A stretch of 64,000 nt of DNA from Chromatocurvus sp046260765 (lineage in GTDB: Bacteria; Pseudomonadota; Gammaproteobacteria; Pseudomonadales; Halieaceae): the NCBI GenBank assembly GCA_046260765.1, contig JBHEOO010000016.1, positions 1 through 64,000 of the forward strand. The letters are read 5' to 3'. A program made the translations under genes and the position numbers. This document shows positions 8,930-16,879 of this stretch, one piece after another (position 1 is the first letter of the stretch; every line of letters begins with the position of its first letter). A model generated the notes under the pieces. That model was not told where the DNA came from and did not search any database. It saw nothing but the letters and a program-made list of their open reading frames with translations.

Positions 8930-9832
8930 CTATGCCGCGTTGCGGCTCAACCAGTAATGCGCGCGCCCGCCCTGGGGCGCACCGATCAGTTCGCTCACCA
9001 GCGCTACCGATTCAAGTAAAGCAGGCATCCTGACACCGGTGGCGAACCCCATCTGCTCACAGAGCATCACAACATCCTCTGTCGCCACGTTGCCCTTGGC
9101 GCCGGGGGCGAAGGGACAGCCGCCCAGTCCACCTACCGAACTGTCAAACTGGCGCACGCCGCTTTCGATGGCGGCGAACACGTTGGCCAGGCCCATGGCA
9201 CGGGTATCATGAAAGTGGCAGGCAAGCCGCGCCGTGCCGTGAGCGACCACCAGCGCATCCATCAGGTCGCGCACCGCCGCCGGATTAGCCGCACCGATCG
9301 TGTCGGCGATAACAATCTCGTCCGCGCCCCATTCGGCCAGCTGCGCCGCCTGCGCAAGAACAATCTCCCGCGGCGTCGGTCCCTCAAACGGGCATTCAAA
9401 CGCCACAGCGAGATACGCCTGAACCCGCGCACCGTCGGCCTTGCCACGCGTAATGATTTCGCGTGCTACTGCCAGGGTCCGCTCAAGGCTCATGTTGATA
9501 TTCTTGAGGTTCATGGTTTCCGTTGCGGAAACCACCACCGCCACGGTCCCGACCCCGGCGGCGCGGGCGAGCTCGTAGCCTTTCATATTCGGAATCAGCG
9601 CGCTGAGATGCACGCCATCGGCAACGTTAAGCGCTGCGATAAGATCGCCGGTACCCGCCATCTGCGGCACGGCCTTAGGCGACACAAAGCTGCCGATTTC
9701 GAGATGCTTAAGGCCCGCACCCATGAGAGAAGACGCCAGCCGCAGGCGCTCATCGAGTGTGAGATGGCGTGACTGGCTCTGCAGTCCGTCGCGCAGACCC
9801 ACCTCGTTAATGCGAATCGTCTCGCCCATCAT
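8930..9832 (-). CDS. HMG-CoA lyase family enzyme
   Basis: 300-residue TIM-barrel enzyme of the HMG-CoA lyase family, which splits 3-hydroxy-3-methylacyl-CoA compounds into acetyl-CoA and a keto acid. Catalytic and metal residues can be placed: R14 and D15 in EVGLRDGLQ, H206 and H208 in CHFHDT, C239 in GLGGCPFAP, and N248 in GAKGNVATEDVV. So the active site looks intact. Its ATG overlaps the CoA-transferase stop by four bases (ATGA), which implies translational coupling. A leucine-pathway role is possible, but no methylcrotonyl-CoA carboxylase genes lie beside it. The neighbours point to a dedicated lyase for a branched acyl-CoA formed in this gene cluster (inference). Confidence 0.9.
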   Translation of the reverse strand: MMGETIRINEVGLRDGLQSQSRHLTLDERLRLASSLMGAGLKHLEIGSFVSPKAVPQMAGTGDLIAALNVADGVHLSALIPNMKGYELARAAGVGTVAVVVSATETMNLKNINMSLERTLAVAREIITRGKADGARVQAYLAVAFECPFEGPTPREIVLAQAAQLAEWGADEIVIADTIGAANPAAVRDLMDALVVAHGTARLACHFHDTRAMGLANVFAAIESGVRQFDSSVGGLGGCPFAPGAKGNVATEDVVMLCEQMGFATGVRMPALLESVALVSELIGAPQGGRAHYWLSRNAA

Positions 9833-11028
9833 GCAATTCTGCCCTCATCACGCAGCGCACGAATCTGCGCTTCACTATAGCCGAGTACATTTGCCAACAC
9901 GCCATCGGTGTGCTGACCCAGGAGTGGCGCGGGGGAGAAGGACTCCTCGTCTGTCCGCGACAGCTTGATGGGGTTGCCGGGGCCGCGCGTATGACTGCCA
10001 TTTGGGTGATGCAGGTCCACGACCATATTGCGTGACAGCACCTGCTCGTCGGACAGGGCTTCGCCGAGGCGGTTGACCCTGGCACAGGGGATGCGCTTTT
10101 CTTCAAGGCGACGCAGCCAGTATTCCGAGGTATTGGTTTTCAGCAGTTCATTCAACTTGCCATCGATAAAATCCTTGTCGGCGAGACGCCCGGGCTGGGT
10201 CTTGTACTTCTCGTCACGGAAGGGCTCGAAGTCGACCACCTCCAGCAGGTTGTCCCAGAAGCTGTCGAAAATCACCGCGATAATGATGTGGCCGTCAGAG
10301 GTGCGGTAGCTGTTGTAGGGCACGTGCACGAAATGGCTGTTGCCAATGGGTGCGGGCTCGTCACCGGAGAGGAAATGCATGGTGGCCATATAGTTCAGCA
10401 TGGAAATCTGGCAGTCGAGCATGGAGATATCCACGTGCTGGCCCTTGCCGCTGCGCTCGCGTTCGTAGAGTGCCGCCATGACACCCATTGCGCCGAACAT
10501 GCCACCACCGAGATCGCCAATGGGAATACCCGCGCGGGTCGGATGTTCGGAATCCACACCGGTAATCGACATGCCGCCACCCAGTGCCTGAACCACCTGA
10601 TCAAAGGCGGGGCGCTGAAAATTGGGGCCGGCGGAACCAAAGCCGCTGATGGAGCAGGTAATAATGCGCGGATTGATGTCGGACAGGAATGGGTAACTGA
10701 TTTTCAGCTTGTCGGCGACCCCGGCGCTGAAATTCTCGATGACGATGTCGGCGGATCGCGCCAGGTCGTAAAAAACAGCGAGACCTTCCTCGCTCTTGAG
10801 ATCGATAGCAACACTCTGCTTGTTTCGGTTCAGCGTGATGTAATAGGCCCCCTGGCCATCCAGGGAATTGGCGGGGTCCGTCGCCAACAGCTTGCGCGTG
10901 CCCTCGCCCTTGAGCGGTTCCACCTTGATGGTCTCCGCTCCGAGGTCCGCCAGAATCATCGCACCATAAGGTCCCGAGAGCATATGGGTGAGATCCAGAA
11001 CCCGCAATCCCGCCAATGGTTTCGCCAT
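9829..11028 (-). CDS. CaiB/BaiF-type (class III) CoA transferase
   Basis: 399 residues from the ATG at 11028, which has AGGAGAGG upstream; earlier in-frame codons have no ribosome site. Class III CoA-transferase features: LAGLRVLDLTHMLSGPYGAMILADLGAETIKVE (read as separate blocks VLDLTHMLSGP and LADLGAE-IKVE), LNRNKQSVAIDLK, IENFSAG, SISGFGSAGP and PIGDLGGGMFGAMGV, where D172 is the expected catalytic aspartate. These enzymes move CoA from a donor acyl-CoA to a carboxylic acid. It is the first gene of the operon, about 37 nt downstream of the predicted sigma-54 transcription start. Role proposed: CoA activation of the acid that the HMG-CoA-lyase-like enzyme then cleaves. Confidence 0.9.
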   Translation of the reverse strand: MAKPLAGLRVLDLTHMLSGPYGAMILADLGAETIKVEPLKGEGTRKLLATDPANSLDGQGAYYITLNRNKQSVAIDLKSEEGLAVFYDLARSADIVIENFSAGVADKLKISYPFLSDINPRIITCSISGFGSAGPNFQRPAFDQVVQALGGGMSITGVDSEHPTRAGIPIGDLGGGMFGAMGVMAALYERERSGKGQHVDISMLDCQISMLNYMATMHFLSGDEPAPIGNSHFVHVPYNSYRTSDGHIIIAVIFDSFWDNLLEVVDFEPFRDEKYKTQPGRLADKDFIDGKLNELLKTNTSEYWLRRLEEKRIPCARVNRLGEALSDEQVLSRNMVVDLHHPNGSHTRGPGNPIKLSRTDEESFSPAPLLGQHTDGVLANVLGYSEAQIRALRDEGRIA

Positions 11029-11075
11029 GAACACCCTCTCCTGTAAGCGCAAAAAACGACTGCTACTACTACGCT

Positions 11076-11091
11076 TGCAGGATATGTGCCA
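11076..11091 (-). promoter_or_regulatory. Sigma-54 (-24/-12) promoter of the CoA-transferase operon
   Basis: The minus strand reads TGGCAC-N6-TGCA, with the GG of the -24 element and the GC of the -12 element exactly 12 bases apart, as the sigma-54 consensus requires. The predicted start is near 11065, giving a leader of about 37 nt before the CoA-transferase ATG. A sigma-54 activator gene lies in the same cluster, which supports the call. Confidence 0.8.
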
Positions 11092-11191
11092 CAGCAACCC
11101 CCACCGCAGCCCTCACCGCAACAACAGAAAAACCGTTAAAAAACAGTACTGTTACACACCAAACCACGTGCAGCCACGCCTGATGCCCACA

Positions 11192-11258
11192 AGCACCATC
11201 ACTTTCTGTTTCAAAGTGAATGCCCTTCTTTCACTTTGAAACAGAAAGTGACGGTGCT
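11192..11258. repeat. 29-bp inverted repeat with 9-bp loop
   Basis: The arms 11192-11220 and 11230-11258 are complementary at 28 of 29 positions; the only mismatch is ATC against GTC. Each arm contains one of the 21-bp palindromes, so the structure is a palindrome of palindromes. It starts 10 nt after the DUF1244 stop and could also fold as an RNA hairpin that ends the dnaE transcript, although no T-tract follows. Confidence 0.9.
11199..11251. promoter_or_regulatory. Paired upstream activator sites (two 21-bp palindromes)
   Basis: Two copies of TCACTTT-N7-AAAGTGA occupy 11199-11219 and 11231-11251, with centres at 11209 and 11241. The 32-bp spacing is three helical turns, so both sites face the same side of DNA. 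They lie about 144 and 176 bp upstream of the predicted sigma-54 start, the usual place for enhancer-binding proteins. The Fis-type helix-turn-helix activator at 3317-4894 is the obvious candidate binder. Between them and the promoter lie an AT-rich stretch and a 12-bp palindrome AACAGTACTGTT (11142-11153). Confidence 0.68.
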
Positions 11259-11267
11259 AACTCCCAA

Positions 11268-11570
11268 TCAGACGTCCTGCGTGCCCCCAGACACCGCCCG
11301 CTGATCCACCGTCGCCGGCACCTGATACCTTGCCTTCCACTCGGCATAGGGCATACCGTAGATACGTTCACGCGCCTCGGCATCCTCCAGCGTCACGCCC
11401 TGGTCCTCCGCCGCGGCGCGGTACCACTTCGACAGGCAATTACGGCAGAAGCCGGCGAGATTCATCAGGTCGATATTCTGCACATCCTTGCGGCTGTCCA
11501 GGTGCTCGATAAGCCGCCTGAAAACCGCGGCTTCGATATCGCGTTGGTGCTGTGTGTCGTCTCCCATCAT
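11268..11570 (-). CDS. DUF1244 family protein
   Basis: 100 residues from the ATG at 11570, which has AGGAG 7 nt upstream; an adjacent second ATG at 11567 is also possible. The protein is small, soluble and helical. It carries the DUF1244 hallmark NLAGFCRNCLSKWYRAA, with two cysteines in CRNC, and the later EARERIYGMPYAEWKARYQ. The biochemical role of the family is not established. The gene begins 13 nt after the dnaE stop and is presumably cotranscribed with dnaE. In many relatives accA follows dnaE, but it is not here. Confidence 0.85.
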   Translation of the reverse strand: MMGDDTQHQRDIEAAVFRRLIEHLDSRKDVQNIDLMNLAGFCRNCLSKWYRAAAEDQGVTLEDAEARERIYGMPYAEWKARYQVPATVDQRAVSGGTQDV

Positions 11571-11583
11571 ATGCCATCTCCTG

Positions 11584-14500
11584 TCATGCAAATACCAGCC
11601 TGACGTTAGCGCTGCCAAGGCGCGCCCGCAAGGTTTCGAGAAGATCCTCGGTGGGCCGGACCTGCCAGGCCTTGCCAAAAATCAGCGGCGCTCGGATTCC
11701 GCCGCTGCAGTACAGCAGCCTGACCGGACATTCACCGGGTGTCGCGCCAAGGGCCTGGGCCAGAAAGTCACCGAAGGCATCATCCAGCGCGCCGCCATGC
11801 ACCTCAAGTGTCAGCTCCTTGGCGAGCCGTTCACGCTCCTCGGCGAGACTGCGGATGCCGGTGGCACGCATCACCAGGGCGCCATTGTTGAAATCATCCT
11901 GGGCAATACGCCCCTCAGCCACAACAATCGCATCCTTGACCAGCACATTGCGACAGTCACTGTAGGTTTCCGCAAAAGCCGTCAGCTCAATACGCGCGCT
12001 GCGATCGTCCACCACCGCGATCGCCATGGTACCGCGGGCGGTTTTCACCGTTCGCAGGGAGATAACGAGTCCCGCGAGACGCTGGGTGCCCTTGCCGTCC
12101 GCCCGCATATCGACGATGCGTACCGGCGCCATGCGCCGCACTTCCGTTTCGTATTCGTCTATCGGGTGCCCGGTGACATACAGACCCAGGGTTTCCTTTT
12201 CACCGCTGAGGCGCTCTCGATCCGACCAGGGGCGAACGTCGCGAAACCCCGCGTAGGGATCGCCGGCAGCGGCGTCGGCCGTGACCACGGATTCACCGAA
12301 CAGGTCGAGCATGCCGGCGTCGCGATTGGCGGCATTCTGCTCGGCAGCGCGGAGCGCATCGTCGATGCTGGCCATCAGAATCCAGCGCGCAACCTCGAGT
12401 GAATCGAAAGCGCCGGCGCGCGCCAGCGCCTCGATGGCACGACGATTCACTTTGCGCGGGTCGGTGCGCGCGCAGAAATCGAACAGGTCGGTGAAGTGAC
12501 CGTCGCCCTCGCGGGCAGCAAGCAGCAGTTCGATGGGTCCCTCACCGAGGCCCTTTATCGCCCCCAGCCCGTAGACAATCTCGCGTCGCGCATTGACGGT
12601 GAAGCGATACTCACCCTCGTTGACATCGGGCAGCTTGACCGTGAGGCCCATGCGCCGGGCTTCCTCGATCAGCACCACCACCTTGTCGGTGTTCTGCATT
12701 TCCGAACTCATGACCGCCGCCATGAATGCCGCGGGATAATGGGTTTTCAGCCACGCCGTCTGGTAAGACACCAGCGCATAGGCAGCGGAGTGGGACTTGT
12801 TGAAACCGTAGCCGGCGAACTTTTCCACCAGGTCGAAAATGCGCGTGGCGAGATCCGCGTCAATCCCGCGCCCCGCCGCACCCTGCGCGAATACCTCGCG
12901 CTGCTTGGCCATTTCCTCGGGCTTCTTTTTGCCCATGGCGCGGCGCAGCAGATCGGCTTCTCCCAGGCTGTAGCCCGCCAGCTCCTGGGCGATCTGCATG
13001 ACCTGTTCCTGGTACAGGATGATGCCGTAGGTGGGCTCAAGGATTGGCTTCAGACAATCGTGCTGATAGCTGTGATCCGGGTAGGCTATGGCCTCGCGCC
13101 CATGCTTGCGGTTGATGAAGTTGTCGACCATTCCCGACTGCAGCGGCCCCGGGCGGAACAGCGCGACCAGCGCAATGATATCCTCAAAGGAATCCGGTTT
13201 CAGCCGCGCAATAAGTTCCTTCATGCCGCGGGATTCCAGCTGGAACACCGCCGTGGTCTCGGCCTGCTTGAGCAGATCAAATGTGGGACTGTCGTCGAGG
13301 GGGAGCTGTTCGATCTCAAGCGGCGTCTCGCCCAGACCCGCGCGCTCGTCGTTGATGATGCGCACGGCCCAGTCGATGATGGTCAGCGTGCGCAGGCCGA
13401 GGAAGTCAAACTTCACCAGACCGGCGTCCTCGACATCGCCCTTGTCGTATTGCGTGACCAGACCGCCACCGCTCTCGTCGCAGAACAGCGGCGAGAAATC
13501 GGTAATCCGCGCCGGGGCGATCACCACGCCACCGGCATGCTTGCCGACGTTTCGGGTCAGACCTTCCAGGCGCTCCGCCATGTCCCAGATTTCCTGGGCC
13601 TGCGGATCCTCGGCGAGAAATTCGCGCAGCGTCTCTTCCTGGTCCAGCGCCTTGCCGAGGGTCATTCCCACTTCAAAGGGAATCATCTTGGACAATCTGT
13701 CGGCGAGCCCGTAGGGTTTGCCCTGCACCCGCGCCACGTCGCGCACCACGGCCTTGGCGGCCATGGTGCCGAAGGTGATGATCTGCGAGACGGCTTCGCG
13801 ACCGTACTTCTCGGCCACGTAATCGATTACCCGGTCGCGCCGCTCCATGCAGAAGTCAACATCAAAATCGGGCATGGACACCCGCTCTGGATTCAGGAAC
13901 CGCTCGAACAGCAAGTCGTACTGCAGGGGATCGAGGTCCGTGATCTCGAGTGCATACGCCACCAGCGAGCCGGCACCCGAACCGCGCCCGGGACCCACCG
14001 GAATGCCGTTCTGCTTGGCCCAGCGGATAAAGTCCATCACGATCAGAAAATAGCCGGGAAATCCCATCTGAATGATGGTGTCCAGTTCGAAATCGAGGCG
14101 CTGCCGATAGGCAGCCACGGTATCCGGTTCCGCATCAATTCCCAGCTTTACCAGCCGCTCATCCAGCCCCTCATGCGACAGGCGCCGGAAATAGGCCTCC
14201 ATGCCCAGATCCTTGGGTACCGGATAATCCGGCAGGCAGGGCTGCCCCAGGGTCAGGACGAAATTGCAGCGCACGGCGATACAGACAGAGTTCTCTATGG
14301 CCTCCGGCAGATCAGAAAACAGCTCTGCCATTTCCTGTGGCGAGCGCAGGTACTGTTGATCGGAGTAGCGGCGCGCCCGGCGCGGATCGTCCAGCGTACG
14401 ACTCTCGCCTATGCAGACCCGTGCTTCATGGGCCTCGAACTCGTCACTCTTCAGAAAACGCACATCGTTGGTGGCAACGACCGGACAGGCCCGCACCGCC

Positions 14501-15060
14501 GCCAGTGCTACGGCGGCATGCAGGTGATCTTCATCCCCTTCCCGACCGGTTCGGTGCAGCTCCAGATAGAAGCGGTCCGGGAAACAAGTCATCCAGTAAT
14601 CCAGACGCTCCGCCGCCAGTTCCTCTCGGCCCACCAACAGCGCACGACCGATATCGCCCCTGGCACCCCCGGACAGCGCGATCAGGCCTTCACTGTGCTC
14701 GCTCACCCAATCCCGCGTTACCCGCGGCATGCCGAGATGCTGCCCTCGGGTAAAGGCGACGGATATCAAGCGCGTCAGGTTGCGGTAGCCGGTTTCACTC
14801 GCGACCAGCAGCACAAGCGGAAAAGCGTCCTCGGCATCGTGACTGTCAACGACCGCGAGTTCGGCACCGAAAATTGGCTTGATGCCCGCGGCGTAGGCCG
14901 CCTTGCTGAACTTGACCAGGCCGTAGAAATTGCACAGGTCCGTGACCGCAACGGCGCCCATACCCAGCTCAGCCGTGCGCTTCATGAGCGGCTTGATCCG
15001 CACCAGTCCATCGACCAGTGAGTACTCGGTGTGCAGTCGGAGATGGACAAATGAGGTCAT
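11584..15060 (-). CDS. dnaE: DNA polymerase III alpha subunit
   Basis: 1158-residue replicative polymerase, the standard DnaE length. The N-terminal PHP domain starts FVHLRLHTEYSLVDG, with VTDLCNFYGLVKF. The palm carries GPGRGSGAGSLVAYAL and the catalytic aspartates in PDFDVDFCMERRD. The fingers contain GKHAGGVVIAP and FNKSHSAAYALVSYQTAWLK; a helix-hairpin-helix region and an OB fold (LAGLVISLRTVKT) follow. The ATG lies 9 nt after the rnhB stop, with AGGAG about 12 nt upstream, a rather long spacing. A short C-terminal domain ends the protein, as in other gammaproteobacteria. It is the chromosomal replicase core and acts with the epsilon and theta subunits and the beta clamp. Confidence 0.98.
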   Translation of the reverse strand: MTSFVHLRLHTEYSLVDGLVRIKPLMKRTAELGMGAVAVTDLCNFYGLVKFSKAAYAAGIKPIFGAELAVVDSHDAEDAFPLVLLVASETGYRNLTRLISVAFTRGQHLGMPRVTRDWVSEHSEGLIALSGGARGDIGRALLVGREELAAERLDYWMTCFPDRFYLELHRTGREGDEDHLHAAVALAAVRACPVVATNDVRFLKSDEFEAHEARVCIGESRTLDDPRRARRYSDQQYLRSPQEMAELFSDLPEAIENSVCIAVRCNFVLTLGQPCLPDYPVPKDLGMEAYFRRLSHEGLDERLVKLGIDAEPDTVAAYRQRLDFELDTIIQMGFPGYFLIVMDFIRWAKQNGIPVGPGRGSGAGSLVAYALEITDLDPLQYDLLFERFLNPERVSMPDFDVDFCMERRDRVIDYVAEKYGREAVSQIITFGTMAAKAVVRDVARVQGKPYGLADRLSKMIPFEVGMTLGKALDQEETLREFLAEDPQAQEIWDMAERLEGLTRNVGKHAGGVVIAPARITDFSPLFCDESGGGLVTQYDKGDVEDAGLVKFDFLGLRTLTIIDWAVRIINDERAGLGETPLEIEQLPLDDSPTFDLLKQAETTAVFQLESRGMKELIARLKPDSFEDIIALVALFRPGPLQSGMVDNFINRKHGREAIAYPDHSYQHDCLKPILEPTYGIILYQEQVMQIAQELAGYSLGEADLLRRAMGKKKPEEMAKQREVFAQGAAGRGIDADLATRIFDLVEKFAGYGFNKSHSAAYALVSYQTAWLKTHYPAAFMAAVMSSEMQNTDKVVVLIEEARRMGLTVKLPDVNEGEYRFTVNARREIVYGLGAIKGLGEGPIELLLAAREGDGHFTDLFDFCARTDPRKVNRRAIEALARAGAFDSLEVARWILMASIDDALRAAEQNAANRDAGMLDLFGESVVTADAAAGDPYAGFRDVRPWSDRERLSGEKETLGLYVTGHPIDEYETEVRRMAPVRIVDMRADGKGTQRLAGLVISLRTVKTARGTMAIAVVDDRSARIELTAFAETYSDCRNVLVKDAIVVAEGRIAQDDFNNGALVMRATGIRSLAEERERLAKELTLEVHGGALDDAFGDFLAQALGATPGECPVRLLYCSGGIRAPLIFGKAWQVRPTEDLLETLRARLGSANVRLVFA

Positions 15061-15069
15061 GTCGGCAGT

Positions 15070-15708
15070 CTACTCCTTGCGTGCTGACGCTGTCTCGTCG
15101 GCGTCGATGATACGCCGCACCGGCGCAAAACTGCGACGGTGCGCCAGGGTCGGGCCGAGCCGGCCGAGGGCTTCCAGGTGTACCGCCGTGGGATAACCCT
15201 TGTGCTGGGCAAAGCCATAACCGGGAAACCGCTGCTCCAGCTGAACCAGTTCGGCATCGCGCTGGACCTTGGCCAGGATGGAAGCCGCAGCGATCGCAGC
15301 GCAGCGGCTGTCACCCTTGATGACGGCTGCCGCAGGGTACGGCCAACGCGGCAGACGGTTGCCATCCACCAGAACAAAGTCGGGTACAGTCGCCAGCGCT
15401 TCCACGGCGCGGTGCATGGCCTGAAGACTCGCCTGAAGGATGTTCATCGCATCTATCTCGGCCACACTGGAGCGGCCCAGAGCCCAGGCAAGCGCCTGAT
15501 CGCGGATCACGAAGGCAAGCTGCTCACGACGCCGGTGACTCAGTGTCTTGGAGTCCGCGAGTCCGTAGATGGGGCGCTCTGGGTCAAGAATCACCGCCGC
15601 CGCGACGACATCACCGGCGAGCGGCCCGCGGCCGACCTCATCAACCCCCGCGACATACCGGGCGGCTGCAGCCTCAACGCTGAAATCCACTGCAGAAAAC
15701 TTATCCAC
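15070..15708 (-). CDS. rnhB: Ribonuclease HII
   Basis: 212 residues if translation begins at the GTG at 15708, which overlaps the end of lpxB by eight bases (GTGGATAA). A longer frame is open upstream inside lpxB, but its translation is arginine-rich and unlike the family. Catalytic signature: YVAGVDEVGRGPLAGDVVAAAVIL with the Asp-Glu pair, ADSKTLSHRRRE, VDGNRLP and GDSRCAAIAAASILAKVQRD. It removes RNA from RNA-DNA hybrids and single ribonucleotides in DNA. The lpxB-rnhB-dnaE order is conserved across gammaproteobacteria. Confidence 0.95.
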   Translation of the reverse strand: MDKFSAVDFSVEAAAARYVAGVDEVGRGPLAGDVVAAAVILDPERPIYGLADSKTLSHRRREQLAFVIRDQALAWALGRSSVAEIDAMNILQASLQAMHRAVEALATVPDFVLVDGNRLPRWPYPAAAVIKGDSRCAAIAAASILAKVQRDAELVQLEQRFPGYGFAQHKGYPTAVHLEALGRLGPTLAHRRSFAPVRRIIDADETASARKE

Positions 15709-16879
15709 GCGGCAGCAGTTGCTCCTGTACGGCCGCGGTAAACGCCGAGGCAAAATCCACCGCCAGCGACTCGCGAATCGCCGCAAAGGCCGCCCGCTGG
15801 GACTGCGCTCCCGCCGGATCAAACAGCGGCAGCAGATTTGCCGCCAATGCCTCGGCGGTCATGGCCCCCTGGATACACTCGGGCACCACGGCCCTGCCGC
15901 TGAGGATATTTGGCAGAGCCGCATAGGGCGTGCGCACCAGGCGCGACACGAGAGACCAGGACAGCGACTGCATCCGGTATCCGACGACCATTGGCGCGTC
16001 CAGAAGGGCCGCTTCCAGCGTCGCTGTACCTGAGGCTACCAACACGGCATCGGCGACGGACATCACGTCGCGGGAGCGGCCTTCCAGTAAGGTCAGCGGC
16101 AGGGTCGTTGGCTCGGGCAGAAGAGCGCTGATCTGGGCGAAGCGCGCGGCATCAGCCGCAGCAACCAGCACCTTCAGCGCCGGCAGGTCGCGGCGCAGGC
16201 GCTGCGCGGCCTGCAGGAAAACGGGACCGATCTGTGCTACTTCCGACGCCCGACTGCCGGGTAGCAAGCCCAATACCGGCGGTCCCTCGGGTATCTCCAG
16301 TGCCCGACGCAAAGCCAGGCGACGCTCACTGTCTGCCGGAACCAGCGATTGCGCCAGCGGATGTCCAACGCAGCGCGCAGCCACGCCGGCTCGGTGATAA
16401 ATCGGCACCTCGAAAGGAAACAGGCAGAGCATGAGGTCAACGGCCTCGGCAATCCGCTTTATTCGACCGGCGCGCCAGGCCCAGATTGACGGGCTGACGA
16501 GGTGCGCCGTCGCGACCCCGCTGCGCCGCAGACGACGCGCCAGGCCCAGATTGAAATCCGGGGCGTCAATACCGAGAAAAAAATCCGGCGGCTGCCGCCG
16601 GAAACAATTGAACAGGTCGTGTCGTATCCGCAACAGTTCGGGAAGACGCAGCAGCGGATCCACGAAACCCATCACCGACAGCCGCTCCATGGGAAACAGG
16701 GACTGCATGCCCTCTGCCTGCATCAGCGGTCCACCGATACCGGAGACCTCGACATCGCCCAGGGCCGCCCTGAGGGCCGCGATACAGCGTGCGCCAAGAA
16801 TATCTCCGGAGGCCTCGCCGGCAACCATGCCCACTCGGAGTGGAGGAGCAGGCACTACTGTCGAGCCACTAGCGGACAA
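15701..16879 (-). CDS. lpxB: Lipid-A-disaccharide synthase
   Basis: 392 residues when read from the TTG at 16879, which overlaps the lpxA stop by 11 bases; a GTG at 16855 is an alternative start and would drop eight residues. It joins UDP-diacylglucosamine and lipid X to form the tetraacyl disaccharide at the inner membrane. Motifs: GEASGDILGA, SGIGGPLMQAEGM, SVMGFVDPL, GIDAPDFNLGLARRLR, VSPSIWAWRAGRIKRI and LLPGSRASEV. It is part of the lpxD-fabZ-lpxA-lpxB string, in which nearly every junction overlaps. Confidence 0.96.
   Translation of the reverse strand: MSASGSTVVPAPPLRVGMVAGEASGDILGARCIAALRAALGDVEVSGIGGPLMQAEGMQSLFPMERLSVMGFVDPLLRLPELLRIRHDLFNCFRRQPPDFFLGIDAPDFNLGLARRLRRSGVATAHLVSPSIWAWRAGRIKRIAEAVDLMLCLFPFEVPIYHRAGVAARCVGHPLAQSLVPADSERRLALRRALEIPEGPPVLGLLPGSRASEVAQIGPVFLQAAQRLRRDLPALKVLVAAADAARFAQISALLPEPTTLPLTLLEGRSRDVMSVADAVLVASGTATLEAALLDAPMVVGYRMQSLSWSLVSRLVRTPYAALPNILSGRAVVPECIQGAMTAEALAANLLPLFDPAGAQSQRAAFAAIRESLAVDFASAFTAAVQEQLLPRG

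Noticed and set aside
7121..9019. Long plus-strand frames opposite hyuA
   Set aside because: They mirror hyuA codon positions and show no domain or ribosome site.
11192..11258. The 29-bp inverted repeat as an ordinary Rho-independent terminator of dnaE-DUF1244
   Set aside because: No T-tract follows the stem on either strand, and the nested 21-bp palindromes with 32-bp phasing fit protein binding better. A secondary role as a transcript end is not excluded.
12496..15021. 841-codon open frame on the plus strand, opposite dnaE
   Set aside because: It lies wholly antisense to a well-conserved dnaE, has no family motifs, and long antisense frames are expected in GC-rich coding DNA.
15709..15822. 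N-terminal extension of rnhB within lpxB
   Set aside because: The extra 38 residues are arginine-rich shadow translation of lpxB; RNase HII proteins begin near the GTG at 15708.
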